Assembly: GCA_021186555.1 (NCBI GenBank) | Contig: JAJKFL010000014.1 | Location: forward strand, 30,086,033 to 30,150,032 | DNA length: 64,000 nucleotides | Reading direction: 5' to 3' | Origin: Reticulitermes speratus | Lineage: Eukaryota > Arthropoda > Insecta > Blattodea > Rhinotermitidae | Position numbers and translations under genes: made by a program | Part shown: positions 24,741 to 35,613 of the stretch, in pieces | Layout of the letters: every line of letters begins with the position of its first letter | Position numbering within the stretch: position 1 is the stretch's first letter | The notes under the pieces: generated by a model | Seen by the model: the letters and a program-made list of their open reading frames with translations, nothing else | Told to the model about the DNA's origin: nothing | The model's database searches: none

Positions 24741-24979
24741 TTCTGCCATGCAACAAAGAATTTTTGTTGCGTTCTATCTGGTAACATCCGTAAATAAATT
24801 TTACTCTACAGTGGTTATAAAATGAACTACCAAATGGGACCAGGGGAAACTCAGACACTTGTGTGTCCATGTTTTCACTGAAATCTTCACCCGAAAATAC
24901 GGTAGCCCCAACCACGCTCTCAAGGCCAAAGCTTTATTCCTGAATAACGATAGGTAAATATGAAGTTACGCCTGCTTAC

Positions 24980-25159
24980 CTTCTTGTACAGCTTAATCCA
25001 CGTGAGGTCGCCTTTGCTGTCTGTGTACTGGAGACCGAAGAACCACACCTCCCGCAGACCGATCGTCTTCACAACTTGATCGAAGAGTTGCTTACCCGTC
25101 GTCGTCTGTTGGATCGCGAACTCCAGTTCCGCGTCCATCGTAGTCACCCTGACATTCAT
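24980..25159 (-). CDS. Moe: Moesin (ERM family) coding exon, FERM F1 lobe
   Basis: Ezrin-radixin-moesin proteins link plasma-membrane proteins to cortical actin; the N-terminal FERM domain binds membrane partners. This exon gives 60 residues, starting [17 protein letters not shown] and including [15 protein letters not shown] and [14 protein letters not shown]. That is the F1 (ubiquitin-like) lobe, nearly identical to insect moesin as remembered. The 3' splice site is TTTGTTTGCAG ending at 25160, and the donor GTAAGCAGG starts at 24979. The exon is 180 bp, phase 0 at both ends. The first codon, ATG, abuts the acceptor and occupies the position of the Leu or Ile that precedes the VRVTT block in known ERM proteins. 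It is therefore more likely an internal codon after a short upstream exon than the initiator, but initiation here cannot be excluded. The window frame that continues past KK reads into intron. No neighbouring exon was recognised. Merlin and ezrin/radixin are alternatives, but insects usually have one ERM gene and the match is to moesin. Confidence 0.95.
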
Positions 25160-25984
25160 CTGCAAACAAAATAACCATTAACGGATATTACGAGCAACGC
25201 ATCTTCGTGATCAAAATCATAATCGGTTTTGCGCGCAAGCACGCACGCACACGCGCATACTACGTTCTGACAGTCACGCTATTTGCCAGCAAAACACTTA
25301 TTTGTGATTCATTATGGAGACTGGCAGTAGCTCAGACTACACCCTATCGAACGACAGGTTGAGCAGTAAATGATTGCAAAGAATGGGGAAGGAAGCTGTT
25401 GCGGCCTCTCCCAGCACAAGCCTGAGACGAAAGAAAACCTGGTCATAACCTGCATATGAACCCTGAACCTTCTAGTGCTACCTATTCGGTAACAGAGCTT
25501 TGTAGGTGTTCTAATGAAGCTATACACATTATGCCTATTTGTGCATACTGTATTATTTCACGAACCCAGAATTCGAAGCCAAATTACAGTCAGGTTGATC
25601 TAACTACGTATGAACTTGGTCTACAACGTATAAACAAAACACATTTTCGCAAGACACAGTCTTCTGGATGAATCCCAAAGAGGTCCAAGTACACGGTAAT
25701 GCTAACAGAATTTCTCATGGACACGAATTTGAGCCCCGTTCTCAAATCATGTTCGTGTACCATGTCAACATTGCAGAGGGTCGCAACTGTACGTTCTATA
25801 AACATCATCCCCGGTATAATTTTCTTCCATTCTCTAAGATGCGACGTTCTCAAACGATGAGTCGTCTCGGCAATGGGGTGAGACTTCGCGCCCAACCGGC
25901 TTCATCCCCGCCAACCATTATATGAGACTGAGTGCGACACAGAGCCGGCTGTATGCTGCAGACAAGGAATCTCTCAAAGATTGG
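25160..25984. other. Intron upstream of the moesin exon
   Basis: A pyrimidine-leaning tract (TTATTTTGTTTGCAG on the minus strand) precedes the exon. No further exon, promoter motif or element was recognised to 25984; opposite-strand frames at 25590-25925 have no signature. Confidence 0.5.
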
Positions 25985-26180
25985 AGTTTTATAGGATGTT
26001 AGACCGTGTTCAGTGGTAAACAATTACCTACGTTTCAAAAGACTTCCATCTTCAGGGTCAAGGTCACTTCCAGGACTGCCTATCGCTGACCCTGAAGATA
26101 ACGGAACTACAATCCTTCGAAACGTCCGTAACTACTTACCAGTCGATAGGGCGTGGCTCAAATCTTCAGCAATACAGCTC
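25985..26180. repeat. Class B head-to-head hammerhead pair
   Basis: Two class B units diverge from a short centre. The plus-strand unit has CTGAAGA (26092-26098), GAAA (26119-26122) and CGTC (26123-26126), followed by GTAACTACTTACCAGTC and a worn class B tail. The minus-strand unit has CTGAAGATGG (complement 26046-26055) and GAAACGTA (complement 26029-26036), then GGTAATTGTTTACCACTG and AACACGGTCTAACATCC. Core residues survive on both sides, but stem II is weak (three pairs on the plus side, poor on the minus side). Probably inactive or marginal. Confidence 0.65.
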
Positions 26181-26972
26181 TGAAACCCTCAAATCTCGCA
26201 TGAGATCTCCTGCCACTACCTGGAATCATACCCCGATTCGTCCAGATCGTAGCCCAATCTCCGTACCAACCGAAATAACCCAGTTCCCGTCCATACCGGT
26301 ATTCTGCAGGTACGAAGGACGTAAGTGAACAAATTTGCAAACAGTTCCAGATATGGTATTCACTGAAACAGGTCGGGTAGTTTAACTTTCAGGAAAACGT
26401 CCAGCCAGAAACGACTCTTCATTGCATAAGATGGCTCAGTTGGTGTGCGTCAAGGTTGTGGTTAATTACGCTATAAGAAACGGGGTAATACCCAAAGGCA
26501 CGAGATAAGCGGGGAGGGGGGGGGGGGCGGCGCTGAGGGGCATGTGTTCACAAACTGTGGGCATATTCGATTTACTGGAACCAAGGAGACAGCACTTTGT
26601 ACCGTAGTCCCGTCTTTCCAATATTCCCCAGCATTCGAAAGAGCATTCCTTTATTCGAAGGTTCCCAAGCTTCGCCCGCTTGTCCTTCTGATAACAGTAC
26701 TATGGAGTATGTAGCAATGGCGGAATGATACTGACAACGGAAAACCGAAGTACTGGGAGATGAGCGGTCCACGTTGCCCACTACAAATTTCACACGGATT
26801 GGCCCGTGATCGAACTTGGGCGTCCGCAGTGAGAGACCGGAGACTCCTTGCATACCTGAAATTCATCTAAATAAGACTTCAAAATTCAGTCCTACATTCC
26901 CAGAAGACACCGTCTCCATTATAACGCCAAACCGATTAATGCTGTTTATTCTGATAATCGTACAAACCATAT
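26181..26972. other. No gene; G-rich tract
   Basis: A G-rich run (GGGGAGGGGG extended by further G) at about 26511-26527. No gene recognised. Confidence 0.5.
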
Positions 26973-26983
26973 GAATACACGTT

Positions 26984-27210
26984 ATTTCAGGCTTCCGCAG
27001 CGGTGTAAATGAGATCTGCGCTCTTCTGGGATTTCACGCAGTGTAGAATGGTAGTTTGTAACCGACGTTTTGGGACAACCAATCGGTCCTATATTCAAGG
27101 GTCAACCAGTCCAAGAAGACCCTTGAAGATTAGACCGATTGGGTGTCTCGAAACGTCGGTAACAAACTACCATTCTACGCTGCATAAAATTCCAGAAGAG
27201 TGCAGATCTC
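26984..27210. repeat. Class B inverted pair with one-sided tail
   Basis: Long arms (about 27005-27090 and 27145-27210) are inverted copies around a short centre. On the left side only, about 33 bp (ATTTCAGGCTTCCGCAGCG and following) extends beyond the arm; the same extension is at 52020-52050. Flanks GAATACACGTT (26973-26983) and GAATACACCGT (27211-27221) are a possible imperfect target duplication. The plus-strand unit keeps TCGAAACGTCGG, but the first core piece is TTGAAGA instead of CTGAAGA. The minus-strand core is also mutated (AAAACGTCGG). Confidence 0.65.
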
Positions 27211-27679
27211 GAATACACCGTGTAGGTGAAATTCAGTTTTCCCCCATGCAAAGCAGAATAAGATGCGGACAAAATAAGTTTATACTCGCATTCGGGCAGC
27301 AAGAGCGTGTCGGGTTTCGTTAATTGTAACTCTACCGAAGGCTGAGTAACTGCAAGGTGTATTACCAATTCGAATACGCCAAGGAGAGTTGGATTACTGA
27401 CCTACTTGCTTCCACTAGCAGTGTAGGAAGGCTACGTTCTCAAGGTACCACTGTCTCTGTATACCATCAATAACTGTATGAAAGTTAACATATCTGGTTA
27501 TCTTCACAGCACACACTATCAAGCCACTAAATTCTGCCACTGAAATCTCTTTTACAAACGACATGTAATGCATCCGAACTTCTCCTCCGCTATGAAATCA
27601 AAACATCTAGCATATTACACGGCGTAGTGGCCAAATTCCATAAAGAGTTTCATAAAAATCAGATTACGCAACGCGATGA

Positions 27680-27972
27680 GTAGGTGGTCACGTCTCGTGT
27701 GCGTCAGTACAGGAATTAGCTCAAAGTCACGGACAGTGGTTAACCAATCGAGGCCCGCGAGGAAAGAGAGTTTTCTCTTCCCCAGAACGACCAGACCGCC
27801 TCTGAGGCCCACCCACTCTCCTTCCTATCCAATGGGTAAACAATGCTCCTTCCCCATAGGTAAAGCAGCCGGGGCGCGAGGCTGACCATTCACCTCTATC
27901 TAGCACAGAGGTTAAGAATCAGTGGAGCTATTCATAAACTCCCCCACACGCCTTCATGGCGTGCGAAAGAAC
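27680..27972 (+). repeat. tRNA-derived SINE, family 1, degraded head
   Basis: The body words GAGGCCCACCCACTCTCCTT, CCTATCCAATGGGTA, GCCGGGGCGCGAGGCTGACC, ATCTAGCACAGAGGTTAA and the terminal CCTTCATGGCGTGC follow the order of the copy at 43123-43400. The tRNA-like head (about 27680-27770) is barely recognisable. Confidence 0.75.
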
Positions 27973-28971
27973 ACCTTTGACTGTTTAATGTTAAAATAAC
28001 TAACATAATTGGTCCACAACAGCAGTTTTCCACAGTGCACAAATTACACAAAACAGGCGCATTTTGTACCCACGTATTCGTCATCCGAATTTCGTTAAGC
28101 CAAACAGGAAAATGAGCCGTATGGAGAATACATACGAGTTTACGCCTCTCGTAGGCCTAACGTCAAACGATCACATTAACCTGTCCGAAAAAGTTTTAAA
28201 TTTAGTGAAGTAAAATATGTCATTGAAGGCATAATTTTATCCGCTCTTTAATTCAATACTCATAATCGTTAAGATTAAATATCTTCTAATGTGAGCATGA
28301 TGAGTAATGAATCGGGAAGGAGTGCCTGCGGCCTAGTTTAACATGGTTCACATTTTTTTTGGATTAACAGTCCACCCCAAAATTAAGGACACAAAAATAT
28401 TTCGCCATCAACGTATGTAAGTAATCGTTGTGGTTTTATGATTGCTACGGAACACTCACAGTGTAGTCAAAATGGCAGCCTGCTGCCTGGATCTATGAAA
28501 CCCTGACCAGGAGTACGTAAGAGCCAGAAACCCCAATCTGAACATGCATTCGCCGGCAATATTCTAATCCAGGACCAACCGAATACCAAGCATAAGTGCT
28601 ATTTTCGGTGTCGACCAAAATCACATTAATAACTGAAAGACGCTGTCAGTCACTCAAGACTGTCGGAACACAAGACAGAGAGGAATTAATTGCAAAGGAC
28701 GTGGTAAGAGGTTGTAGTTTAGTTTAAGGTACAATCAGGCATCTGCCTGGCAGCACCTACAAAAAATCACGTTTAGACAACACATTTTGAGGGAAACATT
28801 TCACAGAAACTTGCTCACCTCGGCACATAATACTTTTGATTTCAGGACTTGTTGTTAGCATACAATCAGGTACTCTTGAATACACCCAGCAGCGACTAGA
28901 CTTGAAGACTCGGATCCACAACCCCTTAATTAGGAAGAGCATTGTTTACGTCTTATAGGGAGCCCTAAAGG
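27973..28971. other. No recognisable gene
   Basis: No family motif, long frame or paired inverted end recognised on either strand. Confidence 0.45.
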
Positions 28972-29374
28972 CAGGTGCGCACCCAGAATCTTTCCTTGGG
29001 GGGGGGGGGGGGTTACCCTTAGGCTACATATAATTTATGCTTAATTTTAAAAATTATCTTATAAAAATCACGTTGTACGTACAACATAACACTGCCTCCA
29101 ACTGCATTTATATACATACAAATATAACACGTTCCACGACTCAATCACAGTCACCTATCTTCTTGTTTTTTTTAATTTCATCAATTTATTTTTCACAATT
29201 CTAATGCACTAGTCATCAGCCGCTTTCAGTGGCTGATTTCGGCTGAAGTGGGAACTCATGTAAGACTTTTGATATCATGATACCTACAAAATCTGTTTTC
29301 TTTTTTAATTTCGGTTTTGTGGGGGTTTGGGGGGGGGGAGGCTGCAGCCCCTCCCCCCTTTGGGTGCACCCCTG
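28972..29374. mobile_element. hAT-type non-autonomous element
   Basis: A 403-bp element with an exact 8-bp target duplication CCTAAAGG (28964-28971 and 29375-29382). Imperfect inverted ends begin CAGGTGCGCACCCAGA on the left and, on the opposite strand, CAGGGGTGCACCCAAAG on the right. Both ends run into long G/C tracts (28998-29012 G run, 29328-29338 G run). An 8-bp duplication with CAG-type ends is typical of hAT. No transposase is encoded. Confidence 0.8.
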
Positions 29375-29382
29375 CCTAAAGG

Positions 29383-30854
29383 TACCTCTGAATTAACAGA
29401 ACTAATCAGCCTCATATCAACTCGGACTTAATACCGTTAAGATAACATAAAGGTAATGCATGATTATAATCCAAACACCAAACAAGTTTCCTTTTCCATC
29501 CAAATGTCGTAACACAGTGCTACTGTCAGTAAGATTTCAGGGAACTCCAGTCGCAATAACAAAACGTTTCGAACGACACGTTTGAATGTCAATGTCATAC
29601 AACATGTAAAACCTGATTATACAATAATCTTAAAACACATTATAAGAGCCGAAAAGGGAGAGGGGGAAAGGAATATTAATCCAGAGTGAAAAATCCCATG
29701 GCCTGGCTAGTTAGCTGAGCAATATTATTGCACTGAACGTCAAAATCACGGGGAAGATATCTTCATTCCCTTCAAAAGTACCGCTATGTAACCGGTTGCA
29801 CCTCTTACGTTCCCGAAAACAAGTCCACACTACAGTGAACTATCAACAGCAGTTTCAGTAATCGGACACGGTTTGATAATTAAGTACTAAGGTAATAATT
29901 TATGGGGTGCTAAACCCTCGTACACTACCTACACATAAGCAGTCTCGTTCTTCTACATTAAATGCAAAACTAACGCAAGTGTTTCGCGACTTGTTGACAA
30001 TTGCAGACGGCCATGTTCACAAATCGCCGCGGACCACTATCCCATACTACGCTTACTGCCGAACTGAACTTCAATGCATCGCAGACGTAGCACACGCCAA
30101 AAAAATTGTGATATATCAAAACTGTTATTAAAGACAATTTAATGTCTCTCGGTGGTAAAACATATTATGAAAATAATTTATTCAAACACTCAATGAGAGA
30201 AACATTGCTGCACACTCCAAGCTTTGGGGCACTGATGATGGGTGGTCTATTGCTGTGACGTCATAACCATTCTGCGAAGTTCGGGTGCGGCAAACTTTCT
30301 TTTTTTGTGGTGTCAAATAAAAAATTTCCCTACAAGCTATGAGATTTGGTCACACTCTGGATGATGGTACATGGGAGAAAAAACACTTTCTTCCTCCTCG
30401 TTATCAGCAGGTGACTAAGTCACGACACTATTAATTTTTATCGCAAGTTTACGTATCAGGTGGAAACGTCCGTTACCAGACCAGCGTGATTAATGGTTAT
30501 CTGTCCCAAGCATGCGAGCAATTTGGAACTAGTTCCACATTCATTACGACGCCCATACACAGATATATTATGCCCTTTGAAACGAATACAAGTCAACAAG
30601 CATCTTAATATGGCTTAAAAACTATGAACTAAATTTATTACTTAGTAACTGATTACACAGAATTACTCAGAATTCGTATTTTCAAACAATGTAATCTTTA
30701 CGCAAGATAACACAAATGCAATAAGATCATGATGACCCAAGTTCCAAAATGTCGAGAGCAACTTATGATCATACACGGTGCAGTAACCCGAAAGATTTCA
30801 ATATCTGAGCAGCATCCGATGTGAAAGTCTGAAAATCTGAACCGAATACACCGA
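29383..30854. other. No recognisable gene
   Basis: No coding or mobile-element signature recognised. A plus-strand frame at 29907-30131 lacks motifs. Confidence 0.45.
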
Positions 30855-31047
30855 GCCCTTGTTTTACGCATTTTCCTTGAACGCCCCTTGCCAATTTACA
30901 CCACTTCTTAATTTGCGTCCCTCATTTTCGGTTTAACTAGCTTGGGCTGGCTGCGTTCTATTACGCTAACCCCTTATTTCTGACGGGAATATTTTTATTT
31001 ACGATCACTTTTTCAGGAAAGCAACTGGGGCGTAAAACAAAGGCTAA
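30855..31047. mobile_element. TTTACGCC-rich terminal-repeat element, copy 3
   Basis: The ends are inverted: AGCCCTTGTTTTACGC on the left and GGGGCGTAAAACAAAGGCT on the right. The interior matches 21037-21243 in order (CCTTGAACGCCCCTTGCC, CACTTCTTAATTTGCG, CTCATTTTCGGTTTA). No clear target duplication and no coding capacity. Confidence 0.7.
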
Positions 31048-31169
31048 GTGTTCACTCAACCAAAATAATGAGAACCGGTCAGAAAATAGTAAGTTGAGAA
31101 CACTTCGTAAAGAACCTACATTGATTGTTGATTATATCAAGGGAATTCGTTGCTAAGCAATTATGTTTC

Positions 31170-31420
31170 CAGGATTACAAAAATTGTGGCTGCCACAAAT
31201 ATGAACGATCGTCGCGTTGAAACAGTTGTGACAATATGGCCGATAACACACACAAACTTGTATCAACAAGGAACAGAAAAGCTAGTCCCAAATTACGAAG
31301 TTTCAATTGTGGTCACTACTATGTGGGAACGTTGGTAAGTATGGGGATAGCAGTACAACTTACGTAACAATTCTTACTAAACATGAACATAAAGAACCCA
31401 AAATATATGCACTCAAAACT
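31170..31420 (+). pseudogene. Mariner-like transposase C-terminal relic
   Basis: The plus strand reads LYQQGTEKLVPNYE (31259-31300), corresponding to the mariner signature FYQQGIEKLVPRYDKC. A frameshift follows, then TMWERW where the family has GDYVEK. The DNA aligns with 37620-37860 on both sides, including AACAGTTGTGACA and AAGAACCCAAAA. No catalytic region is present. Confidence 0.6.
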
Positions 31421-31451
31421 TTTTTCTGAGCCATCACAGACATTTATAGAT

Positions 31452-31620
31452 GATATAAGTTTTAAAACTTTCGCGGCGACAGGATTCAATATAGTCTTCT
31501 CGGGCGCACAGCCGCGTCAATTCGTTTGAATACAACGTTTCGGGGACTAGCTCCGTCCCCATCCTCAGGCAAAACTGATTTGAATTGACGCGGCTGTGCG
31601 CCCGAGAAGACTATATTGAA
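31452..31620 (-). mobile_element. Hammerhead element with perfect 39-bp arms and one-sided tail
   Basis: Arms at 31485-31523 and 31582-31620 are exact inverted copies over 39 bp. The 58-nt centre carries a minus-strand hammerhead motif. About 33 bp (31452-31484) extend beyond the left arm only. The target duplication ATTTATAGAT is at 31442-31451 and 31620-31629. The layout equals that of the class A elements at 39351, 43786, 47646 and 49975, though arm sequence differs. Perfect arms suggest a young or gene-converted copy. No coding frame. Confidence 0.75.
31531..31571 (-). ncRNA. Hammerhead ribozyme motif with 6-bp stem II
   Basis: Minus strand: TGC, CTGAGGA, T, GGGGAC, seven-nucleotide loop, GTCCCC, GAAA, CG, TT, GTA. 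Stem II has six perfect pairs. CTGANGA (N = G), GAAA and UH (here UU) are present. Stem I is three pairs including a wobble. Stem III is a single CG step, so any activity would need a dimer. Cleavage after GTT would be slower than after GTC. Confidence 0.7.
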
Positions 31621-31629
31621 TTTATAGAT

Positions 31630-32324
31630 TGATTTCACAAACGCAGGTACGACCAATCGCTAAGTAACAACAAGGACTTACCAATTTGCCACCAGCCACC
31701 ATCTTGAACGCTTATTTCCTCACTATAAAACCAGTACATTAACCACTTCACAGCGCATAAGCGAAAGCACCTCTCTTGACGATGAACAACTTTCGAATAA
31801 CTACTGCACAAGCAGTCTTCCAGACGTTGGGACGATGACGTAGTCGTCTTGGGTATAATCTGCCAGTCAGAAGCCGGTTTGACGACCTTGAGTTCACTCG
31901 ATTCTCAACCAATAAAAACACACACTTATGGCCAGCGACCAATGAAACTCAAATAGAAGGGCGGAGGGGAAATTACCTCCCTTTCAAACCGTTCAAACTG
32001 AACCGCCAAGTTCCACCTGTCTTACGCGAGGGGTCTGGCAGAACGCTTCAGAACAATAGAATGCACAGATGTTATATTCACCTACAAATACACACTGCAA
32101 AACAGTCACCTGTTGGCAAACTCCTTCACAAATTTTATCTTATTCAGAGAGACAAAAATTCTCATTCTATGGAAAGTGGTCCTCCTTGAAAAACGTCAAG
32201 CAGTCAAAGAAAAAATTGTCCGCCCTTTATGGGATCCCAGAACGTTCATTACCGTGTTCATAACAACCTGTCAATGAGCAAAATAAATACAGCCCACACG
32301 CTCACAGCACAAGATCAATTTTAA
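31630..32324. other. No recognisable gene
   Basis: No motif or paired ends recognised. Confidence 0.4.
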
Positions 32325-32610
32325 TATTATCCTCTCTGACAAGCGTTCGTCTCCCATGGTCTCTGTCCTTGAGGCTTTTCGACTAACATTCTAATGCATT
32401 TCTCCTCACTCCCTTGCGTGCTACATGTCCCAGTAAGTCTCTGACTTCATCGTACTAGTATATTTGTTGTTGAAGAGTAGCCTACAAATCACGGCACTTC
32501 TCATTCTGCCATGTGTCTCCCAGCCTTTTGCTTCCTCTGTCTTAGGTTCAAACATTCTCCTCAGCAGTCTGTCCTCGAACAGCCACAAGTTTTATTCTTC
32601 CATTAAAGCT
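32325..32610 (-). pseudogene. LINE (RTE-like) C-terminal relic
   Basis: On the minus strand, one frame reads LFEDRLLRRMFEPKTEEAKG, the 'VFENKVLRKIFGPKRDEVTG' region of an insect LINE. After frameshifts come HVARKGVRRNALE and LVEKPQGQRPWET, matching 'HVARMGE.RNAYRVLVGKPEGKRPLGRP'. It is older than the fragment at 890-1290, covers the same 3' portion, and has many indels and stops. Confidence 0.7.
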
Positions 32611-33227
32611 AACAAGAACAGCAAGTACCTGTATAAGTCATTGTTTTATGTGTGTGTGTAATTCTAGTGTCCAACTACATTACATTTGCAGGATATAAAC
32701 TCAAAAATGCGGTCTCTACCGATGACGGTAAAGAACCTTCATGCTCCATAAAAAACGGTAAATTTCTTGGCCAGCTAAGCGACTATTAACTTCTCGAGGA
32801 CTGCACACCATTACAGTGACGCAGCTAGGTCTTTGGAGTCCGGGAAGAGTAATCATAATGGCTGCCCCTAACAGGAATTATAAACTTTAATAAAAATCAC
32901 AACGGACATTAATGCAAACACTAATATTTAATACACAAAAAATACACATGCATACACACACAACGATCCTTTCAAAACGATTAAAATACGTCTCCTATTG
33001 TCAAAGTACAGGGACAGTATTTTATCTGACAACTATCGGTCGTCACTGCCTGTCTGCTCGCTTAACTTATTAATGGAGACCACTCATCGATCGTCCAGAA
33101 GCGCGGAGGAACAGAATCGGGAAATGACAACCGAAAGATGTAAAAGTTAAATAATGACCCTACACTTACAACTGCGTAACCCTAATCGTTGTCCAGACTC
33201 TTACGGACATACGTAGTCAATATAACC
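32611..33227. other. No recognisable gene
   Basis: No coding or repeat signature recognised. Confidence 0.4.
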
Positions 33228-33272
33228 ACTCACTGCGTAGTCTCTCTTGCGACAGGTTCATAACCTCTTCCA
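33228..33272 (-). repeat. Short LINE 3' end fragment
   Basis: About 45 bp (TGCGTAGTCTCTCTTGCGAC to CCTCTTCCAAGA) match the 3' end of the LINE at 11764-12215. It breaks off exactly where the adjacent SINE begins, so the SINE probably inserted into it. Confidence 0.55.
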
Positions 33273-33276
33273 AGAC

Positions 33277-33461
33277 CCGGCCGCTTCACCCCCGAAGAAA
33301 AATCCCCCGCTAACCACTGAATAGGAAGCTGGGCCCCAGACCTCGTCTGGGCAATTTGGAGAGGAAAACATCCCTTGCTTCTGCCGGGAACCGAACCAGG
33401 TTTCCTCTGTCGTCCAGCCCGTAGCCTAGTCGGTATAACGAGTTACCCCGGCTCCCACTGT
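33277..33461 (-). repeat. tRNA-derived SINE, family 1
   Basis: Minus strand: head GAGCCGGGGTAACTCGTTAT, CGACTAGGCTACGGGCTGGA, worn box B GGTTCGGTTCCC, then the body with CAGACGAGGTCTGGGGCCCA and CTTCCTATTCAGTGG. The 3' tail is missing. It aligns well with 53283-53578. Confidence 0.8.
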
Positions 33462-35163
33462 AGATATGGGAGTTCACAAATTATTCCACTGAAATTGTAC
33501 GCCTCACAGTACTGGCATTACAGTAATACAACGTATCCCACATGAAAACCTTGCGTCTTTAGGACCTGAAATACACATACAATTTATTGTGGGTCTGACT
33601 TCTCATTCTGAATGGAGCGTTTGTTGGTGTCATCGAATGGGCTCGGTCAGGATATACAGTGAGCTGCAACGTTGCGTGCTGTGAAGATCGAAATAACCAT
33701 GAAGGTTGGCCCTGAACCATATGAGGTGACGGTCATGAAGTGAACCCGAAGTTTGATGCTAATTGAAAACAAGAGGGGGATACGTCTTCCATAGGTAAAA
33801 CACTGACAACGCCAAGCCAGGACTTAGTTTCATAATGGATGTGTGCAATTCTTCGTCTACATGATCAAACCTGGCCCAAGATCTCGGATTATTTGACTTT
33901 CTTTATCTAAGTACAAATAAAAGGCACTATTCTTAAACATGCAAACCAAAGTACAAACAGTGACGTACAAAAAAACTTGCTTGCAACTGACGAACACTCG
34001 ATCGCTGCCACTTAACCTGCAAAGACAGTCGAAAGATATCGAAAGACCATACAAAACAATCTTTCAACAAATGCAGAAACTACAACCTAAAGGAAGTCGA
34101 AATATGGATAATATTTACCTATAAAGTCCTAACTATAAAAATTACCATCGCCGTACAGCGAAATGGAATGATGTACCTTACCTTCCTACAGTAAATGAAT
34201 GGTCCAATTTTAGGGCACTAAAATTCAAGAAACATCACTTTACTATTTACTGTGTAACCGAGTACTAACAGTTACTGTGTCCTGTGAGTTTCTGTAATGT
34301 ATGACGGCAACAGACATACTCGTAGTTTGAATTGAATCGCTAATTAAGCCCACAAAAAACCGTTTCTAACACAATGTTCTTCACGTGTCAGTTCAGTGTA
34401 CACTAGTTGTACCCGTGCCAATAATTCGCATGTAGAAAAAATAAAATATTTAATCGACAAAGATTTATTTATATAATTGAAACTTAAATCACTTTTCGAT
34501 ATACAATGTTTGATGTTGTCAATCTATCATTTTCTACACTCCGTCAATGCTCTTCAATAATTGCAACAGCGACGTTGTCAAATGAAGAGGATCGGGAAAA
34601 TGCCACACAGCTTGCCATGGGGAAAACAGGAGATGGTGGATATATTCCAACAGGTTTAAACGTCTGCCCTCGAGTCTTACTGATTGTCATAGCAAAGGCA
34701 ATTTTGATCGGAAATCGTCTTCTGCAGAGTTTGAAAGGATTACATCCTTTATTCTCAGGTAGGACTTCATCTCCGACACACTACAGAGATAGCGCACCGC
34801 TTGTTTACGAACAAATGTAGGAAACTTAAAATCAAGTGTGACGAGGATGCATTAATTATGGAATAACGTGCGAATCTGTTATTTTTCGTAAACGATTCAC
34901 GGATACAATCATAATGATTTTGTTGTTTCATATCCAAAAATGCAATCCACTCCGAACGCCACGATTCTTCTTGAGAATCCATCAGTCACTCAGACAGTGA
35001 AGTTTTTTTTTTACATCCTAAAGTTCAATACCGTGTTCACAATAGCCCGCTACCAGATTTAATCCTGAGATAGGTGAATCAATCCCACATCCTCATGACC
35101 TCCTTTCTAAAATATTCATTTCAATATCGTTCGACCATCTAAGCACATGTATCTCAAAATACA
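33462..35163. other. No recognisable gene
   Basis: No gene or element recognised. The frame at 34506-34820 (104 codons, plus) has no known domain or supporting splice signals. Confidence 0.4.
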
Positions 35164-35240
35164 CAGGGCATACAAAAGAGAATGGTGCGGTTTCAAAAGT
35201 GAAACTTTTGAAACCGCACCATTCTTTTGTGTATGCCCTG
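35164..35240. mobile_element. 77-bp near-perfect hairpin
   Basis: The two halves are inverted copies with only small indels: CAGGGCATACAAAAGAGAAT to TTTCAAAAGT, then its complement ending GTATGCCCTG. There is effectively no loop. TA-rich flanks (left AATACA, right TATATT) fit a minimal TA-targeting foldback such as a mariner-derived MITE. It has no internal sequence beyond the arms. Confidence 0.7.
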
Positions 35241-35521
35241 TATATTCTCTGCAACTTTCCAATTAAAACTTTGTATGAATTTCACATCTCTCTCATGCCT
35301 ATTACATGTTCCATCCATCTGTCTCTATCACTTGACTGTTCTAACATTTGGCGAAGAGTCTATATAAGGAAACCACTCATTGTGCAACTTCCTTCAACTT
35401 CCTATTATTACTTGCTACCTCTGTCTCTTGGAGCCACAATCCGCACCACATTCTCGAACACCCCTATCAGTATTCTCCCTCTACAGAAATAATCTTTGCT
35501 CCAAAGCATGCACGACGACTC

Positions 35522-35613
35522 TAGGTACCACCCAACCTCCTATTCAGTGAATACAGGAGATAAAGCGACCGAGACAAGGAGTTGGCCACTTAACCCCACT
35601 TCATGGCGTGCAT
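35522..35613 (+). repeat. tRNA-derived SINE, family 1, 3' fragment
   Basis: Contains ACCACCCAACCTCCTATTCA, GAGTTGGCCACTTAACCCC and CTTCATGGCGTGC in the order of the family body and tail. The head is absent. Confidence 0.65.
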
